Origin: Notholithocarpus densiflorus
Taxonomy: Eukaryota; Streptophyta; Magnoliopsida; Fagales; Fagaceae
Length of the DNA stretch: 64,000 nt
Reading direction: 5' to 3'
Assembly (NCBI GenBank): GCA_030021035.2
Contig: JARYZH020000004.1
Span: 10,523,590 to 10,587,589 of the forward strand
Part shown: positions 32,812-44,892 of the stretch, piece by piece
Numbering within the stretch: the stretch's first letter is position 1
Layout: each line of letters starts with the position of its first letter
Made by a program: the position numbers and the translations under genes
The notes under the pieces: generated by a model
Told to the model about the DNA's origin: nothing
The model's database searches: none
The model's input: the letters and a program-made list of their open reading frames with translations, nothing else

Positions 32812-33163
32812 TGACATAGGACAACCACACTATTTCAATGGAACAATTAAACAAAAATAGAACAAAGGATAAACCCTAGAAGGCAGTACCAAGCAAAACT
32901 GGAGTCAGCACCAGTGTAAAAGAAACACATGTTTTTTTTATAATTCTCAAAAGCTGTCTTACAATAATCAGAAAAAATGCTTAAATAGCAAACAATAAGA
33001 TGCATAAAAAAAAACCCTAATTATTAAATGCTCGGGCTTGCTTAATCTTCAAGCCCAATTACTAGCAGGCTCCATCCATAAGGCCACAGTTTGGGCCGTC
33101 TTCTTTTTGCTCTTCCACCCATACATGCGTATAATTGGAAGTTTGTACCTTGTGTCCGCACCA
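32812..33163 (-). repeat. 5' LTR of the chromovirus composite
   Basis: 352 bases, same ends as the LTR at 20769-21153 and alignable throughout except for a deletion near 32880. It is followed outside by AATAC, the same five bases that precede the other LTR. Confidence 0.88.
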
Positions 33164-33554
33164 AATACATTACTCACATCTTGGAAAAATTTGCCAAATA
33201 GTACAATTTTAAAAAATATTTAGGAGAATAGCACCCAAACGAAGTTATTTAGTTATGTAGAACATTTTTAGAACTCAGGTTTGTCAAACGCGAGTTCCAA
33301 CTCAAATTCAAGTTTATCAAACTCGAGTTCCAAGCAGTATGGACTCAAGCTCTAAGTGAAACTCAAGTTTGCATCAAGGGAAGTCATCTTTCCCATTCAT
33401 CTCTTCATACTTATATCTATCATGGTCAACATCAACTTCATCTTATCCCCCTTAGAGATGGAATATATTTATATTGATAACTAGATCCGCAAACCTTCAT
33501 TGGAGTTGGTGTCTTGTGACATGGTAGTGTATAATTCCCAAATATTGTGGTGCA

Positions 33555-33883
33555 TCAAGTAAGAGTCAAATGATTATCCGCATGTACTGATTGTAATTCT
33601 TCCCTTCCACCACCCTCCAAAGTTGTTTGTTGCACATCTTCATCGCCAACTTTTGTACGAAGCTCCACACTTATATACAATTTGGTAGCTTTTAACTGGA
33701 GCATTGAGTTTATCTTGTCAAACGTAATCTTAACATGCTTGTCTTCTTTTATGGATATAGGCATGAAGACAATACGGTCACTGAAAGCTGCATGAGGAGC
33801 ACGATATATAATTGTTATGTCATGGAGTCCAAATCTAGCTCTTTCATAATTTTTTTTTCAATTTCTTCAAAGTGATCTCCCAT
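33555..33883 (-). pseudogene. MULE (Mutator-like) transposase N-terminal fragment
   Basis: On the minus strand MGDHFEEIEKKIMKELDLDS is followed, after a one-base shift, by ITIIYRAPHAAFSDRIVFMP, ISIKEDKHVKITFDKINSML, QLKATKLYISVELR and EDVQQTT. The IKEDKHVK..F..I......A.LY+S+E pattern and the TITIIYR segment before it belong to the N-terminal region of plant MuDR-type transposases. The zinc-finger and catalytic DDE domains are not seen downstream, so it is a dead fragment. Confidence 0.7.
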
Positions 33884-34505
33884 CGTTTTTTAAACTAAAT
33901 TATCTCTAACTTTTTACCAATCCTTTCATACGTCACTACATGAATCATATCACTGTGGGGCTCCTCACCCTAATACAAATATAAATCAATTGAACTCATT
34001 ACAAGCCTATTCAAAGTCAAATGAGTTTACTAAAAGTTAGTGACAAATATAACATTTTTATCCAATATGACTGTAAAATATTAACTCCAAGCAAATATGA
34101 GCATTATAGATAACATTGTATGGTCCACCAAATATAACATTGGAGTTAATAATTTTATTATCTCCAAGCAAATTTTATTAAAGATAACATCGTATGGTCC
34201 ACTAAGCAAAATAAAATAGTCTCCAAGCAAATATAAACATTCGAATTTTTATACTCAAGCAAATACGGAATGGAGAAGATTTATGTGACTTTTTCTTTTT
34301 GATTTTCTTGGCAACCAAAAACAAAATTATTAATTATTTTATTTTATTTTTTATTAAAAAAAAACTAAGAAATACGAAAGTGTGTGATATTAATGCTTCT
34401 AACTTTTCAGTGTTACGCGCCTTTCATATTTAAGGACCAAATTAGTCATTTTCAAGAAAATTTGGAAGTGCTTGGTATTATTTTAAACTTCAAGGTAGGT
34501 AACTG

Positions 34506-34540
<35 letters not shown>

Positions 34541-34801
34541 AATATATGTGCTTTGGAAATGAGAAAATATAAGAAAGTAGTAAAAAATATATTTTTTATA
34601 GCATTTTTAAAAATGAAAAATATTTTTCAGAGTATTTTCAGGCAAATAATCAAGTACTTGCAAATAATTTATTTTTCGAAAAATATTTTCATCTAAAAAT
34701 ATCTTAGATCGAAAAATATTCTTCAACGAACCAAATACGGCATAAATTGGTTTAACAGTAAGACAGACGGCACCACAAGTAAAACAAAGTAACCAATCGA
34801 T

Positions 34802-34857
34802 ATCGATCCAAGCATTTATGCAGTCTGTTCAACAAAGAGCGTCAAGCTTGGATCGAT
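34802..34857. repeat. Hairpin, 12-bp perfect arms
   Basis: ATCGATCCAAGC at 34802-34813 is repeated in reverse complement at 34846-34857 with a 32-base loop. It is preceded by a further ATCGAT, which makes a short nested palindrome. Confidence 0.8.
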
Positions 34858-35710
34858 TGAATAGGGATCCCCCTCTTTGGTAACCCTCGATCATTTATTC
34901 TTGGTTGATTGTTTTCCTTGTGGGCCCAGAATTCTTGCACTGCGTTCACAGTCCTAATGATCATTTGGCAGCTTATCACATGCAATTACTGAAGGATTGG
35001 GTTAAAGACTTAAAGTTAACTCATATTATCGCTTAATAAATTTTTTATTGCTTTTTAAAAAAAATTATTGAATTAATATTTTAAAAATATATCCATTAAA
35101 TTATATGTTCTTTATATTATTTAATACGTATGCCCAAATTTTGGTGTTAATCAAATATTATTTATTATTTGATTCACAGACTTAATATTTATTCATAATT
35201 TTAAAATACAAAAACTTGATATTTAAATATATTATGAATGACATAGTTACTGATTTTTAATCCTCTTAAAATTTTGTAAGCTTGAAATGTATAAAAAAAT
35301 ATGTATATAATCTAGCAATAAATATGCCAAAATTTTCATTTATTATAAAAATATTTAGTGATTTAACGTTACGAGATAATCGGACAAACACATGAATGTT
35401 GATTGTTATAAACCTCTTCTAAGAAGAAAATACACCTTATTTCAGATGTATATTTTCTCTTATTTACAAAAATGTGGCCCCACCAACTATGGGACCACTT
35501 AACTGTGAGTAAAAGAAAGTATACAGTATGCTTCCTCTCCTAGAAGGGGCCAAAACTGATCGATTTACAGTCCTCAAGTTTGGATTTTTTTTTTTGGGAG
35601 AAATATCTTCAAGTTTGGATTGATTGTTTATAGAATCGTTTAGTCTTGGCTGAAAATTAATATGATGGGGCCAGATTCATGCAGTCCAATTCCAAGATTG
35701 ATGTAGCTTT

Positions 35711-35820
35711 GTCACACCTATTGACTTAAGAACACGACAGGTATTGACTCTGTTTTATTTTAGCTGTCACACCTATTGACTTAACAACATGACAGGTATT
35801 GACTCTGTTTTATTATAACT
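35711..35820. repeat. Two-copy tandem duplication, 55-bp period
   Basis: gtcacacctattgactta through ctctgttttatt occurs twice with two or three differences (aagaacacg versus aacaacatg). It is a local duplication in the distal upstream region of the kinase gene. Confidence 0.85.
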
Positions 35821-36586
35821 ATGGCAGGGCAAGCATGACGTGGGAATGGTGATTGTTATAAACCTCCAAAACCGAATACAATTCTCTTTGGAGACCCAGA
35901 GTCAACTATTTTTGGCTTGATTATTGTCGTGATTCAGGCATTCCTGTTACACGTTGTGAGGGGAAACCGATTCTTCCGTTATTTGCTAGTCCACCGTCCA
36001 CGCATCAAATTTTCTTAAGTTATGTTTGAATGGCAACATTTGAATTTAGATTTGGATTTGAAATCTCTTGATTTAAAATACCTAAATTCTTTGATTTTAT
36101 AATTTTTTGTTTGGGTCTTTTTAATCAACGAAGAATTTGATATTCATCATTTGAAATTCTATTATTTGAATACTTAAATTTGGATTTGAATTTGAATTTA
36201 AGATCAATAAAATATATTTTTTAATTATTATTCTTCTTAATTATTCTCCATTTTAATTTTAAATACATGAGGTAATATTGATAGTCCAAATGATAAGATG
36301 ATGAATAAATATTTTTGGTGACGAAATATTTTGTTACCATAGGTCTTTTTTGTTGTTGTAGTGTTCTGTAAAAAATCCTAATCGTTATTGAAGTTTTTAG
36401 CTTAACCCCAAGAGAAAAAGAAAGGAGCAGGGGAAATGAATAGAAGAAACCGACGTATGCATCCCAAATTTTAAAATCCAATACTTTGCTCAAACGAAAA
36501 ATACACACCAAAAAGTTTTTTTCTTTTTTTCTTTTTTTTTCCTATTCTTTTTGTTATAGAGATGAAGACTACAAAAAAAAATTAAA

Positions 36587-36603
36587 GGTTGACTTAGTCA
36601 ACC
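36587..36603. promoter_or_regulatory. Paired inverted W-boxes upstream of the receptor kinase
   Basis: GGTTGACTTAGTCAACC is an inverted repeat with 8-base arms around a single T and contains a TTGAC core on each strand. TTGAC is the binding core of WRKY factors, common in promoters of defence-induced genes. It lies 43 bases before the TATA box. Regulation by WRKY proteins is inferred from sequence alone. Confidence 0.6.
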
Positions 36604-36645
36604 TTCCTTTTTCTACGTAATTCAACAAAAGTTGATTTCTCCAGT

Positions 36646-36653
36646 TATATAAA
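36646..36653 (+). promoter_or_regulatory. TATA box of the receptor kinase gene
   Basis: TATATAAA lies 67 bases before the translation start, giving an expected transcript start near 36680 and a leader of about 40 bases. Confidence 0.7.
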
Positions 36654-36719
36654 CATCATCTAGCCACACTTGTTTGGTACGTACAATAGCCTCACATCCC
36701 AACCTACAGATAGAAACTC

Positions 36720-37492
36720 ATGGAGATTTCTGCCTTTTTCCTCTTTTCTGTGTTGTTGTTGGTACACTGTTTTATGGCTAGCTCAGCTGTGGCAGTAAGA
36801 ACCAACATCACCACAGACCAATCAGCTCTTCTTGCTCTCAAAGACCATATTAATGACCCTCACAAAATCTTGGCAAGCAATTGGTCTACCTCTACCTCTG
36901 TTTGCAACTGGATTGGGATCACTTGTGGTGCCAAACACTTTAGAGTCAGTAACTTGAATCTTTCTCACATGGGTCTTTCGGGAACCATTGCTCCACATGT
37001 GGGAAACTTAACATTCCTCTCTGGTTTATCCTTTAGAGACAACAATTTTCATGGTTCTCTTCCAAATGAGTTGGCTGCTTTGCGTCGGTTGGAAATTGTC
37101 AGCTTTGGAATGAACAACTTTTCGGGATTGTTACCATCATGGCTTGGGTTCTTACCTAAACTACAAGTGTTGTATGCTTATGCGAATAGTTTTGATGGCA
37201 CTATCCCAGAATCTCTAGGCAACAGTTCGTCACTGCAAATACTTCATCTCGACCAAAACATGCTTTCAGGTTCTATGCCCTCTACTATTTACAACTTTTT
37301 ATATTAAATTATTATAATTTATAAAAAATATTATTAGTTTATATTGTCCTATCAATATAAAATTTCAATTTTTACACTTCTATGCAAATATGTATAATAT
37401 TTTACACTTTTTGCAAATATATATAATATATTATACACATTTGTTTAGTTTACAATATAAATTTTACATTGATAGTATAATCTATATATATA

Positions 37493-37527
<35 letters not shown>

Positions 37528-38819
37528 AAAAGTTGAAACATAACATTTAATATTGTTATGCTCCTATCCAGCCATCTTATCGGTCACATCATATTCTTTT
37601 TCTTTTTAAATCATTTTTCTCTTTATGATTTTTTAATTTTTTATATAAAATAATTAAATACAAATCATGAACAAATATTATTATTCATTAGATACAAATA
37701 TTTGACTATTCAACTACCTAAATTGATTTCAACTTTTCGTTTTCTTCTTTCTAATTTCAAGTAATTTTTAAAATTGGATAATTCATTATTTTTTTAGTAG
37801 ATAAAATTAACATTTTAGGTGTCCCTTCATTTATCTACCGTTATAGTGTTTCATCTTTCAAAATTTCAGTTTTTCACAACTTTATCTCTCTCTCACTCTC
37901 TCACTCATACATTGATTATTTATTTAAGTTTATAACATTATATACATACCAATACAATTTTAGATACAATCACCCATCATCTACAACAAAAAATTTAGCA
38001 CAATACTAATTGTTCTCCATATTTTTCAATCAAGTTTTATTTTTCACCATTTTGAGAAGACATCAATTATATTTGTCTGAAACTTTCAAAGTTAAGGCAA
38101 CAATAAGAAGACCATTGAGGTAAACAAAATGCACAATAAAAAATGATCTTCTTTTTTTCTGTTTTTCCGTTTTCCTTTATTTTTAGTATTCTTGCATTTT
38201 CTGAAGTGATTCTGTTGTTTTCCTTTCCAAATTTTTCAATGATATTGACTTTTTTTATTTTTAATTGACTTAAAATTGTTAATGTAGTTTTATTTGGCCT
38301 ATCATTGTTATGCAAATTCCTAATGTTGATATGATAATGAACATTTTTTGTACTTATTTGTAGAGTGTCAAAAAGTCAAAAAAAATATTCAGTAAAGTAA
38401 TTTTGTTATTTTTGCATCCCATGTATTTGGCAAAATTCCTTTTAGAAATCTTATGCGTCTTTCTCAAATTTGTTTGTGATTTTTATTTTGTTCATTCTAC
38501 TACAGATAATAGGCATCTCCACCATTAAATTTTTAGCTAATTTGAGCTTTTTTGGTAAGCTTTTCCTTTGTTTAGTTGATCATCTTTAAGGAAAAAGCCA
38601 AAAAAGAATAAGAAAAAATATAATTTACTCTAGAGCATCATTATGTTATTAATGTTTTTATGTATAGATACTTAAGGAACTTGATTAATTCTTTCTTAGG
38701 ATTCCTATTATCCTTACGTCTAGCCTCTTAGATTAATTTTTGGGGGTTTAAGTGATAGCCTAGCAACATTATTTATGGTGTTCCCTATTTGTGGTTCAAA
38801 CCCCACCATCCCCCCTCCA

Positions 38820-38850
<31 letters not shown>

Positions 38851-41800
38851 ATATATTTATATATATATATATATATATATTCGGCTATTCAAATTAAGAA
38901 TTCTCATGTGTTACTCTTTAAAGATTTTATTAGATGTATAGATGACACTTTTGGTTTATGAAACATGATCAACAAAACATGATTTTTATATAATTATATC
39001 TAGACTATACTGCAATGTCATGATGGATGGATTGGACTTATTTTACTATAAAATCTAAGTAAATATGTGGTTTATGAATTTGAAAAGTTATATATTGCAG
39101 GATTTGTTCATATGTTCATATGATGAAATAAAATTTGATCTTTGCATTTTATTTTATTTTATTTTATATTTCCACTTTACGATATATGATTTATTAAATA
39201 TGATCTATTGCATAGTTATCTTTATATACTCTTTCACATTGTTTCAATTGTATGGAAGAAAGAGATGTGGATTTATGTTTTGGAGAAAAATATACTTATA
39301 AGTGTTAAATCGCATATATCTGTATAGTAATAAACAAAGTATACATAGTTAGAACTTGGTCTAATATTTCTCACACTGTAAATTTTCTTTTATTAAAAAA
39401 ATATTGCATTGTATTTTCATAAATATCTCACTATATGTCATACCCAACTACAAAATATATTTAATTTGTTAGTTGTTACACCACAAAAAAAACTTATAAT
39501 ATAAAACATAATTTCAAATAACACATATTGACTTTTAAAAATATACAATCTAATATATTAATTCTATAAGTATCCTATAAAACATATTTATATCAAATTT
39601 TCTCACGCATCGTGTGAGTCTGCGACTAATGTAAACTAATAATTGTCCTTATTTTATTTTAGTATCCGTCATTTTTCTTGTTTTTCTTTTATCTTGAGAA
39701 TGTAAATCTCATGCAAAAAGTATTTTATCTTTTCAGATAATGTAAATATTATATGGTTGTGAGATTCACACGCTATATATTCTCAAAAAGAGGGGGGTAA
39801 AAAGTTGTATATTTAATAGATACGATAAATTGTTGTTCTCATTCTCGTATACCCTACACCTTGCATAATTCAATCACTACTCACTGAAAAGTAAAGCGCA
39901 GAAAAAGTTCAAATCTTCTTTTTTTGGCTAGCTAGCCTCACAAATAAATCACAATCAGCAATCTCCCTATCCTTCTTTAATTAGTTCTCTAATAAGCTTC
40001 CGCTTTCTGCTGGCCTTTGCCTCAAAAAATAAAGAGCAAATAATGTTTTCAAAATTTTTTTAAAATAATTATACAATATTTTAAGAGCAATATAATGATG
40101 TATAATTTCTTCACACATAATAGACTCCCAGAAGACTATGTTTATTTCTTCTATTTAATAGAATTTGGTTTTAGCAAAAATAAATAAAAAATACAGGTGT
40201 GAGAATTATGATGTATAGGCTTATATTATGATAAAATTAGCTTCTAACATAGGCACAAAATAGTATAATCTATATATAGATAAACAGCTGCTTTGACGTC
40301 ACATAAACATAAGCAACCACTAATTGTTTGCTTTCTCTTTTCTTTTCTTCTTTGTGTATGCTATCTGTGTGCTTTCAGTGTGCGTTTTTTCTTGATTGTT
40401 ATAGTATAAAAGTAGGAGGGAAAAAAGTATTCATTAGCTAACTACTTGAAGAGAATTGTTTTCCTGATATAAAACCAGGAAAAAAAAAAAATCTTTTTCG
40501 TTTCCTATTAATATTTATAAGATTTTAGGATTCTTTTTTTTCTTTTTTTTTTTCCTTCTAATGAGTTTTTGGCTCTTGAGAGGGGGGAGGGGAGAATAAG
40601 GGAAATACTAACTAGAAACTTCATTTTATAAGGCCTGCTTCCTAATTAATTGAGCTATCTATAGGGGGAAAATTTACTCTTGAAATAATTCGTAGAAACT
40701 AAAAATGCAGCATTTTAGAATAAATCATTTTACTACTCCTTAAAAAACGATCATTTTAGTTTTCAAATAAAAGCTAGTAATCTAACACTAGTTAAGCTAA
40801 GCTTGCTAGCTCTTAATCACTTGTATACATTTTGAAAATTTTCAGGAGAGGTACCAAAAAGTCTGGGAAATTGTACTTCCCTCGAGATAATTCGCTTGGG
40901 TGATAACTACTTTACAGGTATGGCAATAACCACTTCAATTGAATGTTAGAAATTTTAAAAACTTAGATCCATAAAGTGAATTTATTTAGTTAATCTGGTA
41001 TACTATATGTTATTCTCTCATATAAAAGTGAGTTTTATACATAGGTCTGTACATGAGATTCACTTTTATATGAGAAAAATTTGTAATACACCAAATATAT
41101 GGAATAATTTCTCAGGCAAAGAGCATGATGAATTTCATGTACACATGGTGGGTTTATAAAGACTACAACGTATAGAAAAGTAACAATTTCCATTTTCATC
41201 ACCTTTATTTATGTTGAGAAAATTCTATAAGTATTACAAGACTTTACTGTCTTACTACAAATTTGTTACAACCTGATATGTTTGTTTATAGTGATTCCTG
41301 ACAAATTTGTTACAACCTGATATGTTTGTCTATAGTGATTCCTGTAAACAAGCATTTTGGTGGAGAATAAGCTGTCACACGAATGGAATAAATGTTTAAC
41401 AGGCCTAAACTGATTTGCTTCATTCTATATTATGTACTTTTTATAGGTTGATAATATAGAGCAAGTTGATAAAACTAAAAGTTCTACCCTTGAAGAAAAT
41501 ATATAATGGGCAGGGTTTCCACCTTAGCTAGAAAAGATGAACCTTCTTTCATTATCTAAATAGAATGCATTTGGATAAACTATATATATCTATATATGTG
41601 TGTGTGTTGTGGATAATGAGGTTTGAATTTTTTTGAGTTATTGTGGCAGGTGAAGTACCACCGGAGATTATGACACCTCGAAATCTAATGCATGTAACTC
41701 TAGCTAATAACAGCTTAACTGGTCTCATCCCAAGTGCAATCTTCAATAGCTCAAAGATTGAAGTCATTAATCTATACATGAACAATTTCTCAGGCCATCT

Positions 41801-44144
41801 TCCATCAAGCATAGGCCATTGGCTTCCAAGTCTTAAGGAGCTTTACCTATGGGGTAATAGACTAGAGGGAATAATTCCTAGTTCTATCTCAAATGCTTCT
41901 ATGCTCACTAAACTAGAGTTGGGTGCAAACTATTTCTTTGGCACTATTCCTAATACCCTGGGAAATTTATGGTATCTTGAGACACTCAATTTAGCCAATA
42001 ATTTTTTTACTAGAGAATCCTCAAGTCTAGAGTTGAGTTTTCTTTCATCTTTGACAAATTGCAGTTTGATAAGTATAGTTCTAGCAGACAATCCACTTAA
42101 TGGTACCCTTCCCACTTCCATAGGAAATTTCTCAACCTATCTTGAAGAATTTGTAGCATCTAATTGCAACATAAAGGGCACTATTCCTATGGGGATTGGT
42201 AATTTAAGCAACTTGATTACCCTAAGGCTAGAAAACAATGAATTGGTTGGACCTATTCCAACTACGATTAGAGGAATGAATAACCTCCAAGGTTTGTTTC
42301 TTCAACACAATAAACTCCAAGGATCCATCCCAGATGGTATTTGTCAATTGAGGAACTTGGTTGAATTATTTTTAAATCATAATAAGCTCTTTGGACCGAT
42401 ACCAGCATGTTGGGGAAGTCTTTCTAAACTTCAAAAGTTGTACTTGGATTCCAACAAGTTGACTTCCATACCCTCATCTTTTTGGAGTCTTAAAGACATA
42501 CTACAAATAAGCATGTCCTCCAATTCTTTAAGTGGCCATCTACCATTAGATGTTGGGAATTTGGAGCATGTAACACATATAGACCTGTCATGGAATCAAC
42601 TCTCGGGTGACATCCAAGCTATTAGAGGCCTGGACTCTTTGGCAAACCTCTCCTTAGCGCACAACAAATTCCAGGGTCCTATTCCTTCGTCATTTGGTAA
42701 GTTGATAAGCATGGTATGCTTAGATTTATCTGATAACAACTTATCAGGAGAAATTCCCAAATCTCTAATAGAACTCACATGCCTCAAATATTTCAATGTG
42801 TCTTTCAATAGATTGCAAGGTCAAATTCCATTTGGGGGTGTTATTGCTCAATTCTCAGCTCAATCATTCATGGGTAATCAAGCATTATGTGGTCCACCAC
42901 AACTGAAAGTTCCGCCCTGTGAAACAAGTAATGTTGGACAATCAACCATTATAGTTATAGTAAGGTATTTATTACCGGCAATGATAGCAACAATACTTGC
43001 ATTATTCCTCATATTTACTCTGATGAGAAACCGAAAGAGAGATGCAAAACAAAAATGTCAAGGAGATTTGTTACCTTTAGCAACATGGAGAAGAATAACA
43101 TATCTAGAACTTGAACAAGCAACAGATAAATTCAGCGAAAGTAACTTAGTTGGGAAAGGGAGTTTTGGCTTGGTGTACAGAGGGACACTTTTAGACGGAA
43201 CTAGTATTGCCGTAAAGGTTTTTAATTTGAATATTGAGGGAGGGTTTAAAAGTTTCGAAGCTGAATGTGATGCATTGTGCAGTATTCGCCACCGGAATCT
43301 TGTAAAAATCATTAGTAGCTGTAGTAGCATTGATTTTAAAGCCTTGGTACTGGAGTACATGCCGAAGGGGAGCCTTAAGAAGTGGTTGTATTCTCATAAC
43401 CACTTCTTGGATATGCTACAAAGATTGAACATGATGATAGATGTTGCATCATCATTGGAGTATCTCCATCATGGTTGTCCTGTGCCTGTTGTTCATTGTG
43501 ATTTGAAGCCCAACAATATTCTCATAAACAAAGATATGGTTGCACATGTGAGTGACTTTGGCATTTCAAAATTCTTATGCAATGAAGACTCTATGACGCA
43601 AACTATGACATTGGCCACTATTGGTTACATGGCACCAGGTAATGTTTCTAGTTTACAATACAATTTTATGTTTACAAACACACACACAAACTCAAATTTG
43701 TCTCAAAAAATTATTGAGCATTTTTCTTTTTACTATCAAGTAACGATATTGGATACTTTCTAACAATAAATTTCAATCAAACTTGTAGAGTATGGATCAC
43801 AAGGGATCATTTCCACACACAGCGACGTGTATAGTTATGGCATTTTGTTGATGGAAACATTCACAAGAAAGAATCCCACAGATGAAATGTTCATTGGAGA
43901 AATAAGTCTAAAAGGTTGGGTAAAACAGGCACTACCTGATTCAGTAATTGAAGTTATAGATGCTAATTTGCTAAAGAGAGGCGAAAAGAATTTTAATGCT
44001 AAGTTGGATTGTATGTTATCCATTATGAAATTGGCTATGGGTTGCTCAACAGTGGCACCTGAAGAAAGGTTAAACATGAGAGTTGTTGTAACAACACTCA
44101 AAAATATCAAATTGAAGTTTTTGAAGGACGTTGGAGCAGATTGA
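36720..44144 (+). CDS. LRR receptor-like kinase, subfamily XII (Xa21/EFR/FLS2 type)
   Basis: Proposed exons 36720-37269, 40846-40917, 41650-43638 and 43789-44144; phases match and give about 988 residues, normal for this family. Domains in order: signal peptide (about 1-26, FFLFSVLLLVHCFMASSA), LRR N-cap (SALLALKDHI..DP, CNWIGITC), about 20 LRRs, transmembrane helix near 642-665, kinase from about 695. Visible kinase motifs are GKGSFGLVYRG, IAVKVF, the alpha-C Glu in FEAECDAL, HCDLKPNN (catalytic Asp kept, Arg of RD replaced by Cys, hence non-RD), DFGISK and MAP|EYGSQG. Non-RD kinases of this group are pattern-recognition receptors at the plasma membrane. Exon 2 is exactly 72 bases, one LRR. 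The exon-1 donor (TCAG|GTTCTA) is weak; reading through it adds GSMPSTIYNFLY and a stop at 37305, so a secreted short product or a disrupted LRR is possible. The intron inside the APE motif is typical of the family. The ligand cannot be told from sequence. Confidence 0.88.
38745..38850 (+). mobile_element. tRNA-derived SINE-like fragment in the kinase intron
   Basis: ttaagtgatagcctag resembles a pol III A box region, and 45 bases later gtggttcaaaccccacca carries a B box (GGTTCAAACCC). A CT/AT microsatellite follows where a SINE tail would be. No target duplication was confirmed. Confidence 0.45.
39592..39629 (+). mobile_element. Degenerate Helitron 3' end in the kinase intron
   Basis: A hairpin-capable CTCACGCATCGTGTGAG (39602-39618) is followed by TCTGCGA and CTAA, then T. 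This mirrors the minus-strand Helitron ends at 45-60 kb (hairpin, seven bases, CTAG, T) but on the plus strand and decayed. The 5' end was not located. Confidence 0.4.
41257..41346. repeat. Two-copy tandem duplication in kinase intron 2
   Basis: acaaatttgttacaacctga through tatagtgattcctg occurs twice at a 44-base period with one difference (gtttata versus gtctata). It does not touch the splice sites. Confidence 0.85.
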
Positions 44145-44594
44145 CAACTAGAAATTAAGAAATTTGTCTACATTTTTTCCTTGTTTGTGATTAGAGTAAC
44201 GCTGAAGGATGTATGATTGACTATATATATTGGAGGCATTAATTTGCCCTTGACTATATATATTGGAGGCATTAATTTACCCTATAATGGTAGTAGATAA
44301 TTATTACAAACTTATGGGTAGAACTCACCTTTGGCAATTGGCTTACAAGGGTAGGGTAAGGGTAAGGTGTCCAAGAGCTTATAAACACATAATTAAATTT
44401 ATATTTACTCCATGTGAAATACTAGGATCATAACAATAATAAAATGACACAAAATTAACAACCAAATGTTCTACTCTAGTTTAGTATGTTAAATCACATA
44501 GGAAAAAACGATAGGATGATGCTTTTTATTAATCGGTAACAAGTACAGTAGATTAAAAATCCATTATAAAGTTTCTCCCCAAAAAAAAAATCAT

Positions 44595-44626
<32 letters not shown>

Positions 44627-44689
44627 GAAGAAGTTGAAATGGGAAGAGTGGGATGAATAGTGGAGGTTTAAATAAAGATGACAAAATTA
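44145..44689. other. 3' flank of the receptor kinase
   Basis: Contains a short tandem repeat (actatatatattggaggcat, twice, 44220-44285) and (AT)n at about 44596-44622. The kinase transcript's terminator is not identifiable with confidence. Confidence 0.5.
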
Positions 44690-44892
44690 GAGTCTATTTG
44701 GGATCCACTTATTTTGCTAAAACTGAAAATTTTTTGCTGAAAGTATTGTAGATAAAGGTAAAAGTTAGCTGAAATAGTACAGTTGGACCTATAAATTGTA
44801 CCAAAAAGTGCAGTAGGGCCCATGAATAGTAGCAAAAATAATATGTATAGTAAAATAAATTGGCAAGAAATAAGCTATCCAAACGCAACCTT
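44690..44892. mobile_element. MITE, GTCCGTTTGGATA family, copy 3 (diverged)
   Basis: It opens agagtctatttgggatcc and closes gctatccaaacgcaacctta. Between them are aaaactgaaaat, gctgaaagtattgtag and gggcccatgaatagta, recognisable as the family's internal landmarks. It is the most diverged of the three copies. Confidence 0.65.

Larger units (their letters stand above)
20769..33163 (-). mobile_element. Composite Ty3/Gypsy chromovirus insertion with nested and host-derived sequence
   Basis: Both outer LTRs begin TGAC.TAGGACAACC and end GCACCA on the plus strand. They are flanked by the same five bases, AATAC (20764-20768 and 33164-33168), the expected target duplication size. On the minus strand the 5' LTR is followed by a tRNA-iMet primer site (32795-32807), and a purine tract sits just before the 3' LTR (21154-21166). 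Polarity, ends and duplication agree on one insertion. Inside, only the RT-RNaseH-integrase-chromodomain part of the element's own pol survives. The rest of the 12.4 kb is a truncated Copia, a Tat-type gag, a MITE, a B3-domain fragment and orphan exons. The boundaries are strong; how the contents arrived is inference. Confidence 0.8.
33884..36586. other. Intergenic stretch before the receptor kinase
   Basis: AT-rich. Present: repeated tctccaagcaaat / acatcgtatggtccac phrases (34080-34230), a (TA)n run at 34510-34537, a 12-bp inverted repeat (ATCGATCCAAGC, 34802-34813 and 34846-34857) and a 55-bp tandem duplication (35711-35816). No coding sequence is recognised. Confidence 0.55.
37270..40845. 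other. Intron 1 of the receptor kinase, 3.6 kb, AT-rich
   Basis: Contains (TA)n at about 37480-37527, CT/AT microsatellites at 38824-38880, a SINE-like segment and a Helitron-type 3' end (both listed separately). No additional LRR exon was found in it, although the family often has long exon-1 LRR regions; an LRR block may have been lost or displaced here. Confidence 0.6.

Noticed and set aside
38067..38315. 82-codon minus ORF in the kinase intron as a gene
   Set aside because: Lys/Ile/Asn-rich composition typical of AT-rich intron; no start context or homology-like motif.
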